From assembly GCA_942491975.1 (NCBI GenBank), contig CALOCY010000004.1, positions 2,108,001-2,172,000 on the forward strand: 64,000 nucleotides of DNA, written 5' to 3'. Every line of letters starts with the position of its first letter. The stretch's first letter is position 1. Positions 44,004 to 53,545 of this stretch are shown here, one piece after another. Origin of the DNA: CALOCY01 sp942491975 (GTDB lineage: Bacteria; Bacteroidota; Bacteroidia; Bacteroidales; Prolixibacteraceae). Both the position numbers and the translations under genes were made by a program. The notes under the pieces are model-generated. The model had not been told where the DNA came from and made no database searches. It was given only the letters and a program-made list of their open reading frames with translations.

Positions 44004-44732
44004 ATGTATAAATACAAATTCATTTTCTTTGATTTAGACAACACGCTGTGGGATTTTACCGCCAATTCGCGTGTTGCCATAAAAAATGCACTGGATGATC
44101 TTGGCATTTTGCCATTGACAGAACCTTTTGACGATTTTTTCACCATTTACCAAGAGATAAATGAAGGCTACTGGGTCAAATACCGCAATAAAGAGATCAC
44201 TAAAAAACAATTATCATCCTCCCGCTTTAAAGATAGCCTGCATGCTTTTGGCATAAATAACAATGACATTGACGGAGAAGAGATCAACCGGCTTTTTTTG
44301 GAGCATCTAAAAAAACAGAAAATACTATTCCCGGGTACCCTAAATTTATTGAACAAGATTTTCCCCCATATACAACTGTACATTATTACCAATGGTTTTA
44401 AAGAGGTACAACGGGAAAAGATAACCCATTCAGGATTGGCCCCTTTTTTTCAGAAAATATTTATATCTGAAGAGGTAAATGCCCACAAACCATCACGTGA
44501 GATTTTTGATTATGCTATAAAATCGGCCAATGCAAAGAAATTGCAAAGCCTTATGGTAGGTGATTCATGGGAAGCCGATATTGTAGGGGCACAAAACGCT
44601 AATATTGACCAGGTCTTTTTTGCACCTCACTTAAAATTAGAGTCTTCCGAGATGACCCAATTCGGGAAAAACACAACATATAAAATCTCCCGGTTTGATC
44701 AGTTGGTAAATGTTTTATGTAAAAAGATTTGA
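44004..44732 (+). CDS. HAD-superfamily nucleotidase, YjjG-like
   Basis: The 242-residue protein has HAD motif I, IFFDLDNTLWDF (residues 8-19, with the nucleophilic and acid Asp), an alpha-helical cap (about 20-100), motif II in LYIITNGF, the Lys of motif III in NAHKPSREIFDYA and motif IV in LMVGDSWEADIVGAQN. The YjjG subfamily removes phosphate from pyrimidine nucleoside monophosphates, possibly non-canonical ones. It follows rsmI by 21 bases. The 290-base AT-rich gap that follows holds no ORF and precedes the second SusC gene. Confidence 0.88.
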   Translation: MYKYKFIFFDLDNTLWDFTANSRVAIKNALDDLGILPLTEPFDDFFTIYQEINEGYWVKYRNKEITKKQLSSSRFKDSLHAFGINNNDIDGEEINRLFLEHLKKQKILFPGTLNLLNKIFPHIQLYIITNGFKEVQREKITHSGLAPFFQKIFISEEVNAHKPSREIFDYAIKSANAKKLQSLMVGDSWEADIVGAQNANIDQVFFAPHLKLESSEMTQFGKNTTYKISRFDQLVNVLCKKI

Positions 44733-45022
44733 TTTTTTGTCCTCTTCCTTTCATTAAAATGTTAAAAAACATTTCACCTAAACCTGCACATAAAACACAT
44801 TCTTTTTTTTGCAAATTCTATTTTATCAAAAAATATACCTATTTTCTTGCAATGTGACTGTTTTTTTTTCAAATAAAAGCCAATTCTATAACACTATGCC
44901 AACAAGCCTGCATTAATTGAATATTAAAAAACAGGTGTTAAAAAATGTGAAAATGATTTTGCTTTTGTTATTTTTACATTTTACATATCTAAAACTTTTA
45001 TTTTTAACTTAAATGTATCTCT

Positions 45023-48000
45023 ATGAAAAAATTTGCGCTATTGGTCTTATTGATCGCATTTGGCATATCCTCTGCCATTGCTCAGACTAAGACAATTACA
45101 GGTACAGTTACTTCTGCGGATGACGGATCAACGCTTCCGGGGGTATCTGTTGTTGTAAAAGGAACTACTGTTGGTGTTACTACCGACCTTGACGGGAAGT
45201 ATAGTATTAATGTCCCAACAGAGAGTAAAACACTTACCTTCTCCTTTGTGGGCATGGAAGCCCTTGAAATACCAATAACCGGCACAGTGATAAATGTGTC
45301 ACTAAAATCTGAAATGATTGGTGTTGATGAGGTAGTGGTTGTAGGATATGGCAAACAGATTAAAGCAGAGTTAACCGGTGCCATAGCTAAGGTAGATGTT
45401 GATAACCTGCAAAAGATTCCATCTCCTTCATTTGAAACCTCTTTGCAGGGTAAAACATCCGGGGTTTATATTCAACAAACAACAGGTAAATTGGGTGAAG
45501 GTATCAATATCAGGGTACGTGGTTCTTCATCTCTTAGTGCCAGTAATCAACCTCTGTATGTGGTGGATGGTATAGTTATCACTTCAGAAGATTTGGGTTC
45601 TACAGGCAATCAGCCAACCAACCCTGTTTCTGATTTGAACTTTGATGATATTGCATCGATTCAGGTATTAAAAGATGCTTCAGCTGCTGCCATTTACGGA
45701 TCGAGAGCATCAAATGGTGTTGTTATAATCACAACAAAATCAGGCGGGATGAATGAGAAAACAACCATCAATTTTAACTATTCGACCTCGATAGCTAAAG
45801 AAACCAACCGAATTGATATGCTAAACACAGCAGAATATGTTGAATTGGTTGGAGAAGCCATGGATAACTCTGGATGGGCACTGGCCCCCGGCATGAATGG
45901 AGCAGAAACTATAGTAGAAGATTGGGCAATGCTTGATCCTGGAAATTTGGCCGACACCGACTGGCAGGATTATATGTTCCGTGACCAGGCGGTATCATCC
46001 AACTATAACCTGAATGCTTCCGGAGGAAATGCAAAAACCAGGTATTTTGCAGGGATCTCTTATTCTGACCAGGAAGGGATTTTGATTGCAAATGACTTTG
46101 AGAGAATCAGTGTCCGTTTGAACCTTGATCATAAAATTAACGATTATTTTGAGTTCGGGATGAAGTTCAACGTTGTAAGAAGTACACTTGAACGTGTTTC
46201 TAACGACAATGCCTTTTCTACGCCTATGCAGCTCATTGCACAGGCACCTTTTTTCCCGGCTTATGGCGAAGACGGCGATCCATTTATGGGAACCTTTTAT
46301 TACAATGGTTTAATGTCTAAAGAATACGATAAATTCGAAACTGTTGTATACCGCCAGTTTGCAAATGCTTACATCAATGTGACAATTACCCCTGAAATAC
46401 AATTCAAATCTGTTTTTGGTGTAGACAATACAAATCAGAGTGAGGATCAATATTGGAGCAGGAAAACAGACGATGGTGCCCCTGCTGGAAAATCATACCT
46501 GCGTCACCTGAATTATTTCAATTATACATTTGACAACTACTTCAGTTTCTCAAAAGATTTTAACGAAGACCACTCTTTGGATGCCACATTGGGTATGGCA
46601 ATGCAAAAAGCCAACTGGTTTAGCAGTAATGTTGGTGGAAAAACATTCCCGTTAGATTACTTCCAAACACTAAATTCAGCAGCTGAAAATGACGGTTACG
46701 GCAGCTTTAGGACCGGATATTCGTTTTTGTCCTATTTCTTCAGGGCCAACTATAAGTTTAAAAACAGGTATCTGGCGACAGCCAGTTACAGGGTAGACGG
46801 TTCCAGTCGATTTGGGAATGATAGCCGTTACGGGGGATTCTATTCCGGTTCGTTAGGTTGGATTATCACAAATGAGGATTTTCTTACCCAAAACCCAACT
46901 GTAAGTTTCTTAAAACTAAGGGCTTCTTACGGGGTAACCGGTAATTCTGAAATTGGCAACTTCGCATCACGCGGACTCTATTTGGGAGGAAGTTATGCCG
47001 GAAAATCTGCAATCATCCCGGATCAAATTGAAAATCCAAACTTAAAATGGGAAAATACAGCCCAGCTTGACATCGGTATTGACTTTGGATTTTTGAATAA
47101 CCGCATATCCGGAGAAGTAGATTACTATGAGAAAAAGACAACCGATCTTTTGTTAAACCGACTACTTCCATATACAACCGGTTTTTCAACCATCACTGAA
47201 AACGTGGGAGAACTGGAAAATAAGGGTTGGGAATTTACACTCAACACCAATAATACTACCGGGCGCTTCAAATGGAATACCAGTTTTAATATTGCATTCA
47301 ATAAAAATGAAATCACTTCAATAACGGAACCTATTTTTGTCGGTATTAACCGGGTAGAAGAAGGTGAACCTATGGGGATATTCTATACCAAAAAATATGC
47401 CGGTGTAGATCCAGATAACGGAGACGCTTTATATTATATAGGTATTGATGACGAAGCCACCCCTGATGTCAATGAAGCTGAACTGACAACCAGCAATTAT
47501 AACGAGGCTGCAGATCAGAAAGTTGGTGATCCGAACCCTGATTTCTTTGGTGGTTTTGAAAACAACTTTAGCTACAAGGGATTTGATGCCCGCATTTTCT
47601 TCCAATTTGTATATGGAAATGATATTCATAATGATGCCGGAAGATTTATGAGTGCCAATGGCGACTGGGTAGACAACCAAACCAAAGACCAGTTAAACAG
47701 GTGGCAGGAGCCGGGTGACATTACCGATATTCCTCAAGCCCGATTTGGAGACTCTAACGGAACACGTAACTCGTCAAGGTGGATTTCTGATGGTTCTTTC
47801 CTGCGCCTGAAAGACGTTACCTTCGGCTATACACTGCCCAAAAGCTTAACAAAGAAAGCATTTATCGAGTCTGCCAGAATCTATTTCTCGGCACAGAATC
47901 TATGGATGTTGACCGATTACGAAGGATGGGATCCTGAAGTAAGTGCTCCTGGTGTAGATCCGTCTGAAACGACTAAGAATATAGAACTAGGTGTTAATTA

Positions 48001-48055
48001 TTACTCAACACCTCAGGCAAAAACATTCCTGATTGGGGTAAATCTTAAATTCTAA
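45023..48055 (+). CDS. SusC/RagA-family TonB-linked outer-membrane protein (pair 2)
   Basis: The 1010-residue protein has a signal peptide (MKKFALLVLLIAFGISSAIA), a carboxypeptidase-regulatory-like domain (TGTVTSADDGSTLPGVSVV), a TonB-linked linker (VVVVGYGKQIKAELTGAI), a plug (NIRVRGSSSLSASNQPLYVV and VLKDASAAAIYGSRASNGVV) and a barrel ending LIGVNLKF. Like pair 1, it should import an oligomeric nutrient with TonB. It is followed 20 bases later by its SusD partner. No carbohydrate-active enzyme or regulator is nearby. Confidence 0.96.
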   Translation: MKKFALLVLLIAFGISSAIAQTKTITGTVTSADDGSTLPGVSVVVKGTTVGVTTDLDGKYSINVPTESKTLTFSFVGMEALEIPITGTVINVSLKSEMIGVDEVVVVGYGKQIKAELTGAIAKVDVDNLQKIPSPSFETSLQGKTSGVYIQQTTGKLGEGINIRVRGSSSLSASNQPLYVVDGIVITSEDLGSTGNQPTNPVSDLNFDDIASIQVLKDASAAAIYGSRASNGVVIITTKSGGMNEKTTINFNYSTSIAKETNRIDMLNTAEYVELVGEAMDNSGWALAPGMNGAETIVEDWAMLDPGNLADTDWQDYMFRDQAVSSNYNLNASGGNAKTRYFAGISYSDQEGILIANDFERISVRLNLDHKINDYFEFGMKFNVVRSTLERVSNDNAFSTPMQLIAQAPFFPAYGEDGDPFMGTFYYNGLMSKEYDKFETVVYRQFANAYINVTITPEIQFKSVFGVDNTNQSEDQYWSRKTDDGAPAGKSYLRHLNYFNYTFDNYFSFSKDFNEDHSLDATLGMAMQKANWFSSNVGGKTFPLDYFQTLNSAAENDGYGSFRTGYSFLSYFFRANYKFKNRYLATASYRVDGSSRFGNDSRYGGFYSGSLGWIITNEDFLTQNPTVSFLKLRASYGVTGNSEIGNFASRGLYLGGSYAGKSAIIPDQIENPNLKWENTAQLDIGIDFGFLNNRISGEVDYYEKKTTDLLLNRLLPYTTGFSTITENVGELENKGWEFTLNTNNTTGRFKWNTSFNIAFNKNEITSITEPIFVGINRVEEGEPMGIFYTKKYAGVDPDNGDALYYIGIDDEATPDVNEAELTTSNYNEAADQKVGDPNPDFFGGFENNFSYKGFDARIFFQFVYGNDIHNDAGRFMSANGDWVDNQTKDQLNRWQEPGDITDIPQARFGDSNGTRNSSRWISDGSFLRLKDVTFGYTLPKSLTKKAFIESARIYFSAQNLWMLTDYEGWDPEVSAPGVDPSETTKNIELGVNYYSTPQAKTFLIGVNLKF

Positions 48056-48075
48056 TTTTTAAAACCGAAAGAATT

Positions 48076-49479
48076 ATGAAAACATTAAAATATTTCTGGG
48101 TTTGTATCTTAATCCTGTCATTCACGTCGTGTGACAGCTTTCTGGATATTGAGCCTGCACAACAGATTGATTCTGGGGTTGCATTGAATACAAGTGAAAA
48201 CGTTGAAATGGTGCTGGTATCAGCCTATCCTATAATAAGGAATGCATATGCCAGGTATTTGTTTCATGCTTCTGATTTACTTACAGATAATGGAGAAATT
48301 GCTTTTCAGGGAACATATTCCCAACCAAGAGATTTATTGTTAAAATCGCTTGTAGCCGATTTTGCATGGGCAGAAAGCCCATGGCGTCGGGCTTATAGAG
48401 GCATTGACAGGGTAAACACGGTCCTCGCAAATCTTGCAATTGTTGACGAAAGCAAAAGAGACTTTGTTGAAGGCCAGGCAAAATTCCTGAGAGGCCTGAT
48501 GTATTTTGATATGGCCAGGTTCTACGGTAATCCGTACGAACCCGGAGAGGTTAACGACCAATTGGCTGTCCCTTTAGTCCTTACACCAATTACCGGCGGA
48601 GTAATCGAATATCCGGTAAGGGCTACTGTTGAACAGGTTTTTGACCAGGCAATAGCTGATTTACAGGATGCAAAAACAAAAATGGCAGGTGTTGATGAAT
48701 CGTTTTATGCCAATGAATTTGCTGCTGCCGCTATTTTGTCAAGGATATACCTGCAAAAAGGCATGTATGCCGAAGCTGCCGTTGAAGCCAATTACGTGAT
48801 TGTTAATGGAGGTTATGAACTTGCTTCAACACCTTTTGACGCATTTAATAATGAATCAAACGGTAGTGAAGATATATTCACCTTCCAGCAAAATAACGAT
48901 GATAATGCCGGAGAAGGGAATGATGGCATGGCTGCTTTTTATGCCAGCACTGATGAAACCGGACGTTCTGATTTTACCATTACCAATGTTGAGTTAGACA
49001 AATATGAAACCGGGGACCTGCGTGGAAATGTTCAGACCGGTCTTGACGATGGAAAAATCGGGGATGTCACAGAAATCTTCTATGAAGGGTTTGGACCTAA
49101 TGCAGCCGGTGGTATTTTCTGTGGAAAATGGCTTGATTTTAAAACAAATATTACCTTTATTCGTTTGGCAGAAATGTACCTTACACGTGCTGAGGGTAAT
49201 TTCGAAGCCGGAACAACTGTAGGTGCAACGCCTCTTGCAGACATTAATGAGATCAGGGACAGGGCAGGATTAACTCCACTAGGTACAGTTACACAAGCTG
49301 ATATCAGAAATGAGAGAATGCTTGAACTGGCTTTTGAAGGGTTTAAAATACATGATATCAAACGTTGGAATCTTAATGTTGGAACCCTAACCTATGATGA
49401 CCCTGTACTGGTATTGCCAATACCTAAACGGGAGATGGATGTAAATAAGAACTTAATTCAAAACGAAGCTTATCTATAA
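48076..49479 (+). CDS. SusD/RagB-family nutrient-binding lipoprotein (pair 2)
   Basis: The 467-residue protein has a lipoprotein signal, MKTLKYFWVCILILSFTSC (acylated Cys 19). It shows the SusD N-terminal region (FLDIEPAQQIDSGVALNTSE), the helical core with FVEGQAKFLRGLMYFDMARF, and the C-terminal TFIRLAEMYLTRAEGNFEAG and ERMLELAFEGFKIHDIKRWN. It would cover the pore of the SusC protein encoded directly upstream. Its ligand is unknown. A strong bidirectional terminator follows at 49502-49528. Confidence 0.95.
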   Translation: MKTLKYFWVCILILSFTSCDSFLDIEPAQQIDSGVALNTSENVEMVLVSAYPIIRNAYARYLFHASDLLTDNGEIAFQGTYSQPRDLLLKSLVADFAWAESPWRRAYRGIDRVNTVLANLAIVDESKRDFVEGQAKFLRGLMYFDMARFYGNPYEPGEVNDQLAVPLVLTPITGGVIEYPVRATVEQVFDQAIADLQDAKTKMAGVDESFYANEFAAAAILSRIYLQKGMYAEAAVEANYVIVNGGYELASTPFDAFNNESNGSEDIFTFQQNNDDNAGEGNDGMAAFYASTDETGRSDFTITNVELDKYETGDLRGNVQTGLDDGKIGDVTEIFYEGFGPNAAGGIFCGKWLDFKTNITFIRLAEMYLTRAEGNFEAGTTVGATPLADINEIRDRAGLTPLGTVTQADIRNERMLELAFEGFKIHDIKRWNLNVGTLTYDDPVLVLPIPKREMDVNKNLIQNEAYL

Positions 49480-49501
49480 ATTTTCAATAGAGATTAAAAA
49501 A

Positions 49502-49528
49502 AACAGGCTCATTTGAGCCTGTTTTTTT
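49502..49528. terminator. Bidirectional terminator after the second SusC/SusD pair
   Basis: AACAGGCTC pairs perfectly with GAGCCTGTT around ATTT, with A residues before and TTTTTTT after. It separates the SusD gene from the converging gene that ends at 49533. Confidence 0.9.
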
Positions 49529-49532
49529 ATGC

Positions 49533-50789
49533 CTATGTCTTCAACTTCTTCTTTTTAGCAGCAGGGAAAAGAATATTGTTCAAAATTAACCGATAACCGG
49601 GAGAGTTGGGGTGTAAGCTGAGATCGGTAGGCGGATCACCTACCAGATGACGGTAGTCTTCGGGATCATGCCCACCGTAAAAGGTCCAAAAGCCTTTGCC
49701 CTGTTCTCCGTGAATGTAACGCGCTTCATTAGCTGATTTATTTTCCCCCATCACCAGTACTTCGGGTTTTAAAAGCTCTCTGTTGAATGCTGTAGTTTGC
49801 CCCATAAACCCCTTTACTATCTTCTCATGGTTTTGGGTAAGCATGGTAGGAATAGGGTCCCATTTGGCTGAGAAATCAAATAGCGTGAAAAAGTCCTGCT
49901 CAGGACGTACTTTACGGTAGGTAGTCACATCAATATTGGAGAATTCATATTCCAACGGATTGCGTACTACGTTGAAGTCGTGAAAAGCAAGGGTGCGGGA
50001 AAAATCCAATTTCTCTTGTGCATGTACATCAGCAACATCGCCATCGTACATTGCCCCGCAAATATCCGTGTTGTGTGCAGCCATCGCAATATCATACGTA
50101 TCGGTAGCTGCACACATGGCAAATAAAAAGCCTCCCCGTGCAATATAGCTCTGTATCGCTTCAGCAATATAGAGTTTCATCTCCGAAACTTTTAAGAACC
50201 CATTTTGCTGTGCCATTGTTTTATTAATCCGCACCTCTTCCTGGTACCACGGCATGTGCTGATAGGTTTGATAAAACTTCCCGAATTGGCCGGTAAAGTC
50301 CTCGTGGTGCAAATGCAGCCAGTCATATTGACTCAACTTCCCGTCAATAATCTCCTGATCATAGATCACATCATACGGGATTTCGGCATAGGTCAATACC
50401 AGCGTCACGGCATCATCCCAGGGCTGCTTATTCGGAGGTGAATAGACCGCAATTTTAGGTGCTTTATGCATGCTCACCGCATCCATATTTTTGTCAGGAC
50501 GGCCTATTTCATTCAGTATCGACATTGCCCGGACATCGGAAAGTGTTTCGCTACTTACCCCTTTTATGAGGCATTCGTTTTTTACCTGATCATTAAAAGA
50601 GAGCAGGAAACTGCCTCCACGATAATTCAACAACCATTTTACCTCCTGCCCCTCCTCTAAAACCGCATAAGCAATTCCGTACGCCTTCAAATGGTTTTTC
50701 TGCTGCTGATCCATGGGCAACAGCAAATAGGCCCCAAAACAGATTTTTGAGGCCAGCAGTACTATTATTATTGCTAATATTTTTCTCAT
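49533..50789 (-). CDS. Secreted protein with ThuA/glutaminase-like features, function unknown
   Basis: The 418-residue product has a signal peptide (MRKILAIIIVLLASKICFGA). The core has PKIAVYSPPNKQPWDDAVTL, YDWLHLHHEDFTGQ, YIARGGFLFAMCAATDT and KGFWTFYGGHDPEDYRHLVG, an arrangement suggestive of a ThuA-like or class I amidotransferase-like flavodoxin fold. From memory, relatives are often named asparagine synthetase B in databases. I see no support for that: there is no Cys at position 2, no SGGxDS ATP loop, and it is exported. It is a single gene converging on the SusD terminator. Confidence 0.65.
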   Translation of the reverse strand: MRKILAIIIVLLASKICFGAYLLLPMDQQQKNHLKAYGIAYAVLEEGQEVKWLLNYRGGSFLLSFNDQVKNECLIKGVSSETLSDVRAMSILNEIGRPDKNMDAVSMHKAPKIAVYSPPNKQPWDDAVTLVLTYAEIPYDVIYDQEIIDGKLSQYDWLHLHHEDFTGQFGKFYQTYQHMPWYQEEVRINKTMAQQNGFLKVSEMKLYIAEAIQSYIARGGFLFAMCAATDTYDIAMAAHNTDICGAMYDGDVADVHAQEKLDFSRTLAFHDFNVVRNPLEYEFSNIDVTTYRKVRPEQDFFTLFDFSAKWDPIPTMLTQNHEKIVKGFMGQTTAFNRELLKPEVLVMGENKSANEARYIHGEQGKGFWTFYGGHDPEDYRHLVGDPPTDLSLHPNSPGYRLILNNILFPAAKKKKLKT

Positions 50790-50924
50790 ATTTTACACTA
50801 AGATTCCAATAGTGACATTAATTGAAACTATCTCTGTTTTCATTTTATCCCGATACGCTACGCTATCGGAATTGTTCGACTTAATCTTTTTGTGAGTCTA
50901 AAACGCAACAAAAAGATAGTCTCA

Positions 50925-52454
50925 CTAAAACGGAGGATTATCTTCAAATCCGGCATTTGGATTTATCGGAACAGCATTATCCGGCTTACCAAAATCATGA
51001 TTCATCCTTGAGCTAAACGTTTGCCCTTCATCATCAATATTTCCATCAAGGTTTACAGGCCCCTCTTCAAAGTCACTAAATTTTGCCATCTCCTTTTTAA
51101 AGCGCAATGGCACTTCACCTGTTGCCCCGTTACGGTGCTTTGCAATAATAATCTCGGCAATCCCTATCAACGAATTTCCTGCATCATCTTCGGTAATTCC
51201 ATAATATTCAGGACGGTGGATAAATAACACCATATCTGCATCCTGTTCAATCGCCCCCGATTCACGGAGGTCAGAGAGTTGTGGCCGGCGGCCTTCCCGC
51301 GATTCTACCGAACGGTTTAACTGCGAAAGGGCAATAATAGGTACATCCAGCTCTTTGGCCATTGCTTTCAACGAACGGGAGATCATACTCACTTCCTGCT
51401 CACGGCTTCCCCTGGTATCTATCCCTGCCGTCATCAACTGAAGATAGTCGACAATTACGACCGAGAGGTCATGTTGCATTTTTAAACGTCGGCATTTAGC
51501 ACGCAATTCAAAAATGGAGAGTGCCGGGGTATCATCAATATAGAGCGGGGCATCATCAAAATTCTTAATTTTTCGGTTTAACTGTTCCCACTCCCAGTCA
51601 GCCAGCCGGCCTTTTTTAATTTTATCGGCAGCCAGTTCGCTTTCAGCCGAGATCAGACGGTTTACCAATTGTAACGATGACATCTCAAGTGAAAATACTG
51701 CCGCCGGTTTTTTATGGTCTACAGCCATATTGCGGGCCATCGAGAGTACAAAAGCCGTTTTCCCCATGGCAGGACGTGCAGCAATAATTACCAAATCAGT
51801 ATTTTGCCAGCCCGAGGTAATCCGGTCAATACCTGTAAATCCGGAAGGTATACCACTAAGCCCGTCTTTCCGCTTTGATGCTTCCTGCATATGGTCAATA
51901 GCCTCTTTCAAGACCGGTTTAATCGGCATCGTCTCTTTTTTGATGTTCCCCTCAGCTACCCTAAATACCGATGATTCAGCAAAGTTTATAAGGTCATCTA
52001 CATCAAGGGTGTCATCATACGCCTGCTCCTGTACTTCAGAGCTTACCCTGATCAATTCGCGCTGAATGTATTTTTGGGCAATAATCCGGGCATGAAATTC
52101 AATATGTGCAGCAGAAGCCACCTGACTGGTCAGTTGTGTAATGTATACCGGTCCTCCTACTTCATCCAGAATTTCACGGTTTCGCAGTTCCTGTGTTACC
52201 ATCAACAGGTCTACCGGTTTCTCTTTCATAGAGAGGTCACGAATGGTCTCAAATATTTTCTGGTGCTCTTCTTTGTAAAAACTTTCCGGTTTCAAGATAT
52301 CACCAACAGCCACGTAGGCATCACGTTCAAGCATTAATGCCCCCAATACAGCTTCCTCCACATCAACAGCCTGCGGAGGCATTTTCCCGTATTGGGCATT
52401 CAATTCATCAATTGTTTTTTTTGACTTGTTCCGATTCGTGCGTTCTCCTGCCAT
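50925..52454 (-). CDS. dnaB: Replicative DNA helicase
   Basis: The 509-residue hexameric helicase unwinds DNA at the replication fork. The N-terminal domain (MPPQAVDVEEAVLGALMLE) binds primase. The RecA-like domain has Walker A ARPAMGKTAFVLSM near residue 230, Walker B VVIVDYLQLM and the LSQLNRSVESREGRRPQLSD arginine-finger region with DLRESGAIEQDAD. The C-terminal tail (about 480-509) is disordered and rich in Asp and Asn. No intein is present. A perfect -7 element lies upstream at 52507-52514. Confidence 0.96.
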   Translation of the reverse strand: MAGERTNRNKSKKTIDELNAQYGKMPPQAVDVEEAVLGALMLERDAYVAVGDILKPESFYKEEHQKIFETIRDLSMKEKPVDLLMVTQELRNREILDEVGGPVYITQLTSQVASAAHIEFHARIIAQKYIQRELIRVSSEVQEQAYDDTLDVDDLINFAESSVFRVAEGNIKKETMPIKPVLKEAIDHMQEASKRKDGLSGIPSGFTGIDRITSGWQNTDLVIIAARPAMGKTAFVLSMARNMAVDHKKPAAVFSLEMSSLQLVNRLISAESELAADKIKKGRLADWEWEQLNRKIKNFDDAPLYIDDTPALSIFELRAKCRRLKMQHDLSVVIVDYLQLMTAGIDTRGSREQEVSMISRSLKAMAKELDVPIIALSQLNRSVESREGRRPQLSDLRESGAIEQDADMVLFIHRPEYYGITEDDAGNSLIGIAEIIIAKHRNGATGEVPLRFKKEMAKFSDFEEGPVNLDGNIDDEGQTFSSRMNHDFGKPDNAVPINPNAGFEDNPPF

Positions 52455-52506
52455 AAAGCCAGCTTCGTATATTAATTTTTCAACGTATAAATTTTAGCGC
52501 AGGAAT

Positions 52507-52514
52507 CAAAGTTA
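52507..52514 (-). promoter_or_regulatory. -7 element of the dnaB promoter
   Basis: On the minus strand TAACTTTG, a perfect TAnnTTTG, lies 52 bases before the dnaB start. No matching -33 element is seen. Confidence 0.4.
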
Positions 52515-52563
52515 ATAAAAAGGAGGGCTTAAAAGGATGCCCCGCTTCTATTTTTTATATGAC

Positions 52564-53541
52564 CTAACTAAAACTCTCTTCGATAATCAGTGAAAGCATC
52601 TCTTGCAGTTTCATTCCCATAGCCCTGACCTGCTGAGGGATAAAACTTGTTGCAGTCATTCCCGGAGTGGTGTTTACCTCTAAGAAATAGAATTCATCAT
52701 CTTTAAGGATGTAGTCAACCCGAATAATACCTTTGCAACTGCACAGGTCATAAATGCGTGATGATAATTCCTGACATTCGTTAAACAAATGTTGTGGTAA
52801 TCGGGCTGGTGTAATCTCCTCCGCTTTTGAGGCCACATATTTGGCTTCAAAGTCAAAAAATTCATTTTTAGGGATCACTTCCGTTACAGGAAAGATCAAA
52901 ATTTTCCCTCTTAGTTTAACCAACCCGCAGGTAAACTCTTTTCCATCGATAAAGCATTCGACCAATGCTTCATCATCCTCACTCCACGCTTTTTCGATGG
53001 CCGCTTGTAACTCTTCCTCCCGCTTTACTTTTGTTATCCCAAAACTTGACCCCCCTGCATTGGGTTTCACAAACAGGGGAAGCCCCAACGCTGCCACCAG
53101 TTCCCCCGTCGAATACGGTTCGTTTTTCAATAGTTTTCTTGATGAAGCTATTTTTATGCCGTGATTTTTCAGGTAACCATTGCAAAAATATTTATTAAAG
53201 GTCAATGCCGATGATGCCACATCGCACGTTGAATAGGGAATTCTGAGCATATCAAAATAGCCTTGTAAAATGCCATTTTCACCGGGAGTTCCATGAATAA
53301 TGATGTAAGCATAGTCAAATACTACCTTGTTCCCATTTTGCTCAAACGAAAAATCATGCCGGTTAATGTCGGCCCGTTTTTTTCCGCCGTCAGCCACCCA
53401 CCAGTTATCGCCCTGAATAATTACCATCCACACATCGTACCTGTCCCGATCCATTGAATCAAACACATTGTTGGCACTATTGATGGAGACATCATATTCA
53501 GAAGAGTCTCCTCCGGCAATAATTGCAATCTTTCGTTTCAT
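52564..53541 (-). CDS. ddl: D-alanine-D-alanine ligase
   Basis: The 325-residue ATP-grasp enzyme joins two D-Ala residues, made by the alanine racemase domain encoded at 40 kb, for MurF to use. It begins MKRKIAIIAGGDSSEYDVSI, where the Glu-Tyr pair corresponds to the conserved SxE-VS catalytic segment, and has GTPGENGILQGYFDMLRIPY, the ATP-grasp segment LFVKPNAGGSSFGITKV and FYFLEVNTTPGMTATSFIPQ with the magnesium-binding Glu and Asn. The start at 53541 is 4 bases after the rluD stop and gives the usual N-terminus; the longer frame starts inside rluD. Gene order PASTA-rluD-ddl is common in Bacteroidota. Confidence 0.94.
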   Translation of the reverse strand: MKRKIAIIAGGDSSEYDVSINSANNVFDSMDRDRYDVWMVIIQGDNWWVADGGKKRADINRHDFSFEQNGNKVVFDYAYIIIHGTPGENGILQGYFDMLRIPYSTCDVASSALTFNKYFCNGYLKNHGIKIASSRKLLKNEPYSTGELVAALGLPLFVKPNAGGSSFGITKVKREEELQAAIEKAWSEDDEALVECFIDGKEFTCGLVKLRGKILIFPVTEVIPKNEFFDFEAKYVASKAEEITPARLPQHLFNECQELSSRIYDLCSCKGIIRVDYILKDDEFYFLEVNTTPGMTATSFIPQQVRAMGMKLQEMLSLIIEESFS

Positions 53542-53545
53542 CTGT

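Noticed and set aside
49533..50789. Asparagine synthetase B
   Set aside because: It has a signal peptide, no Cys2 glutaminase nucleophile and no SGGxDS loop.
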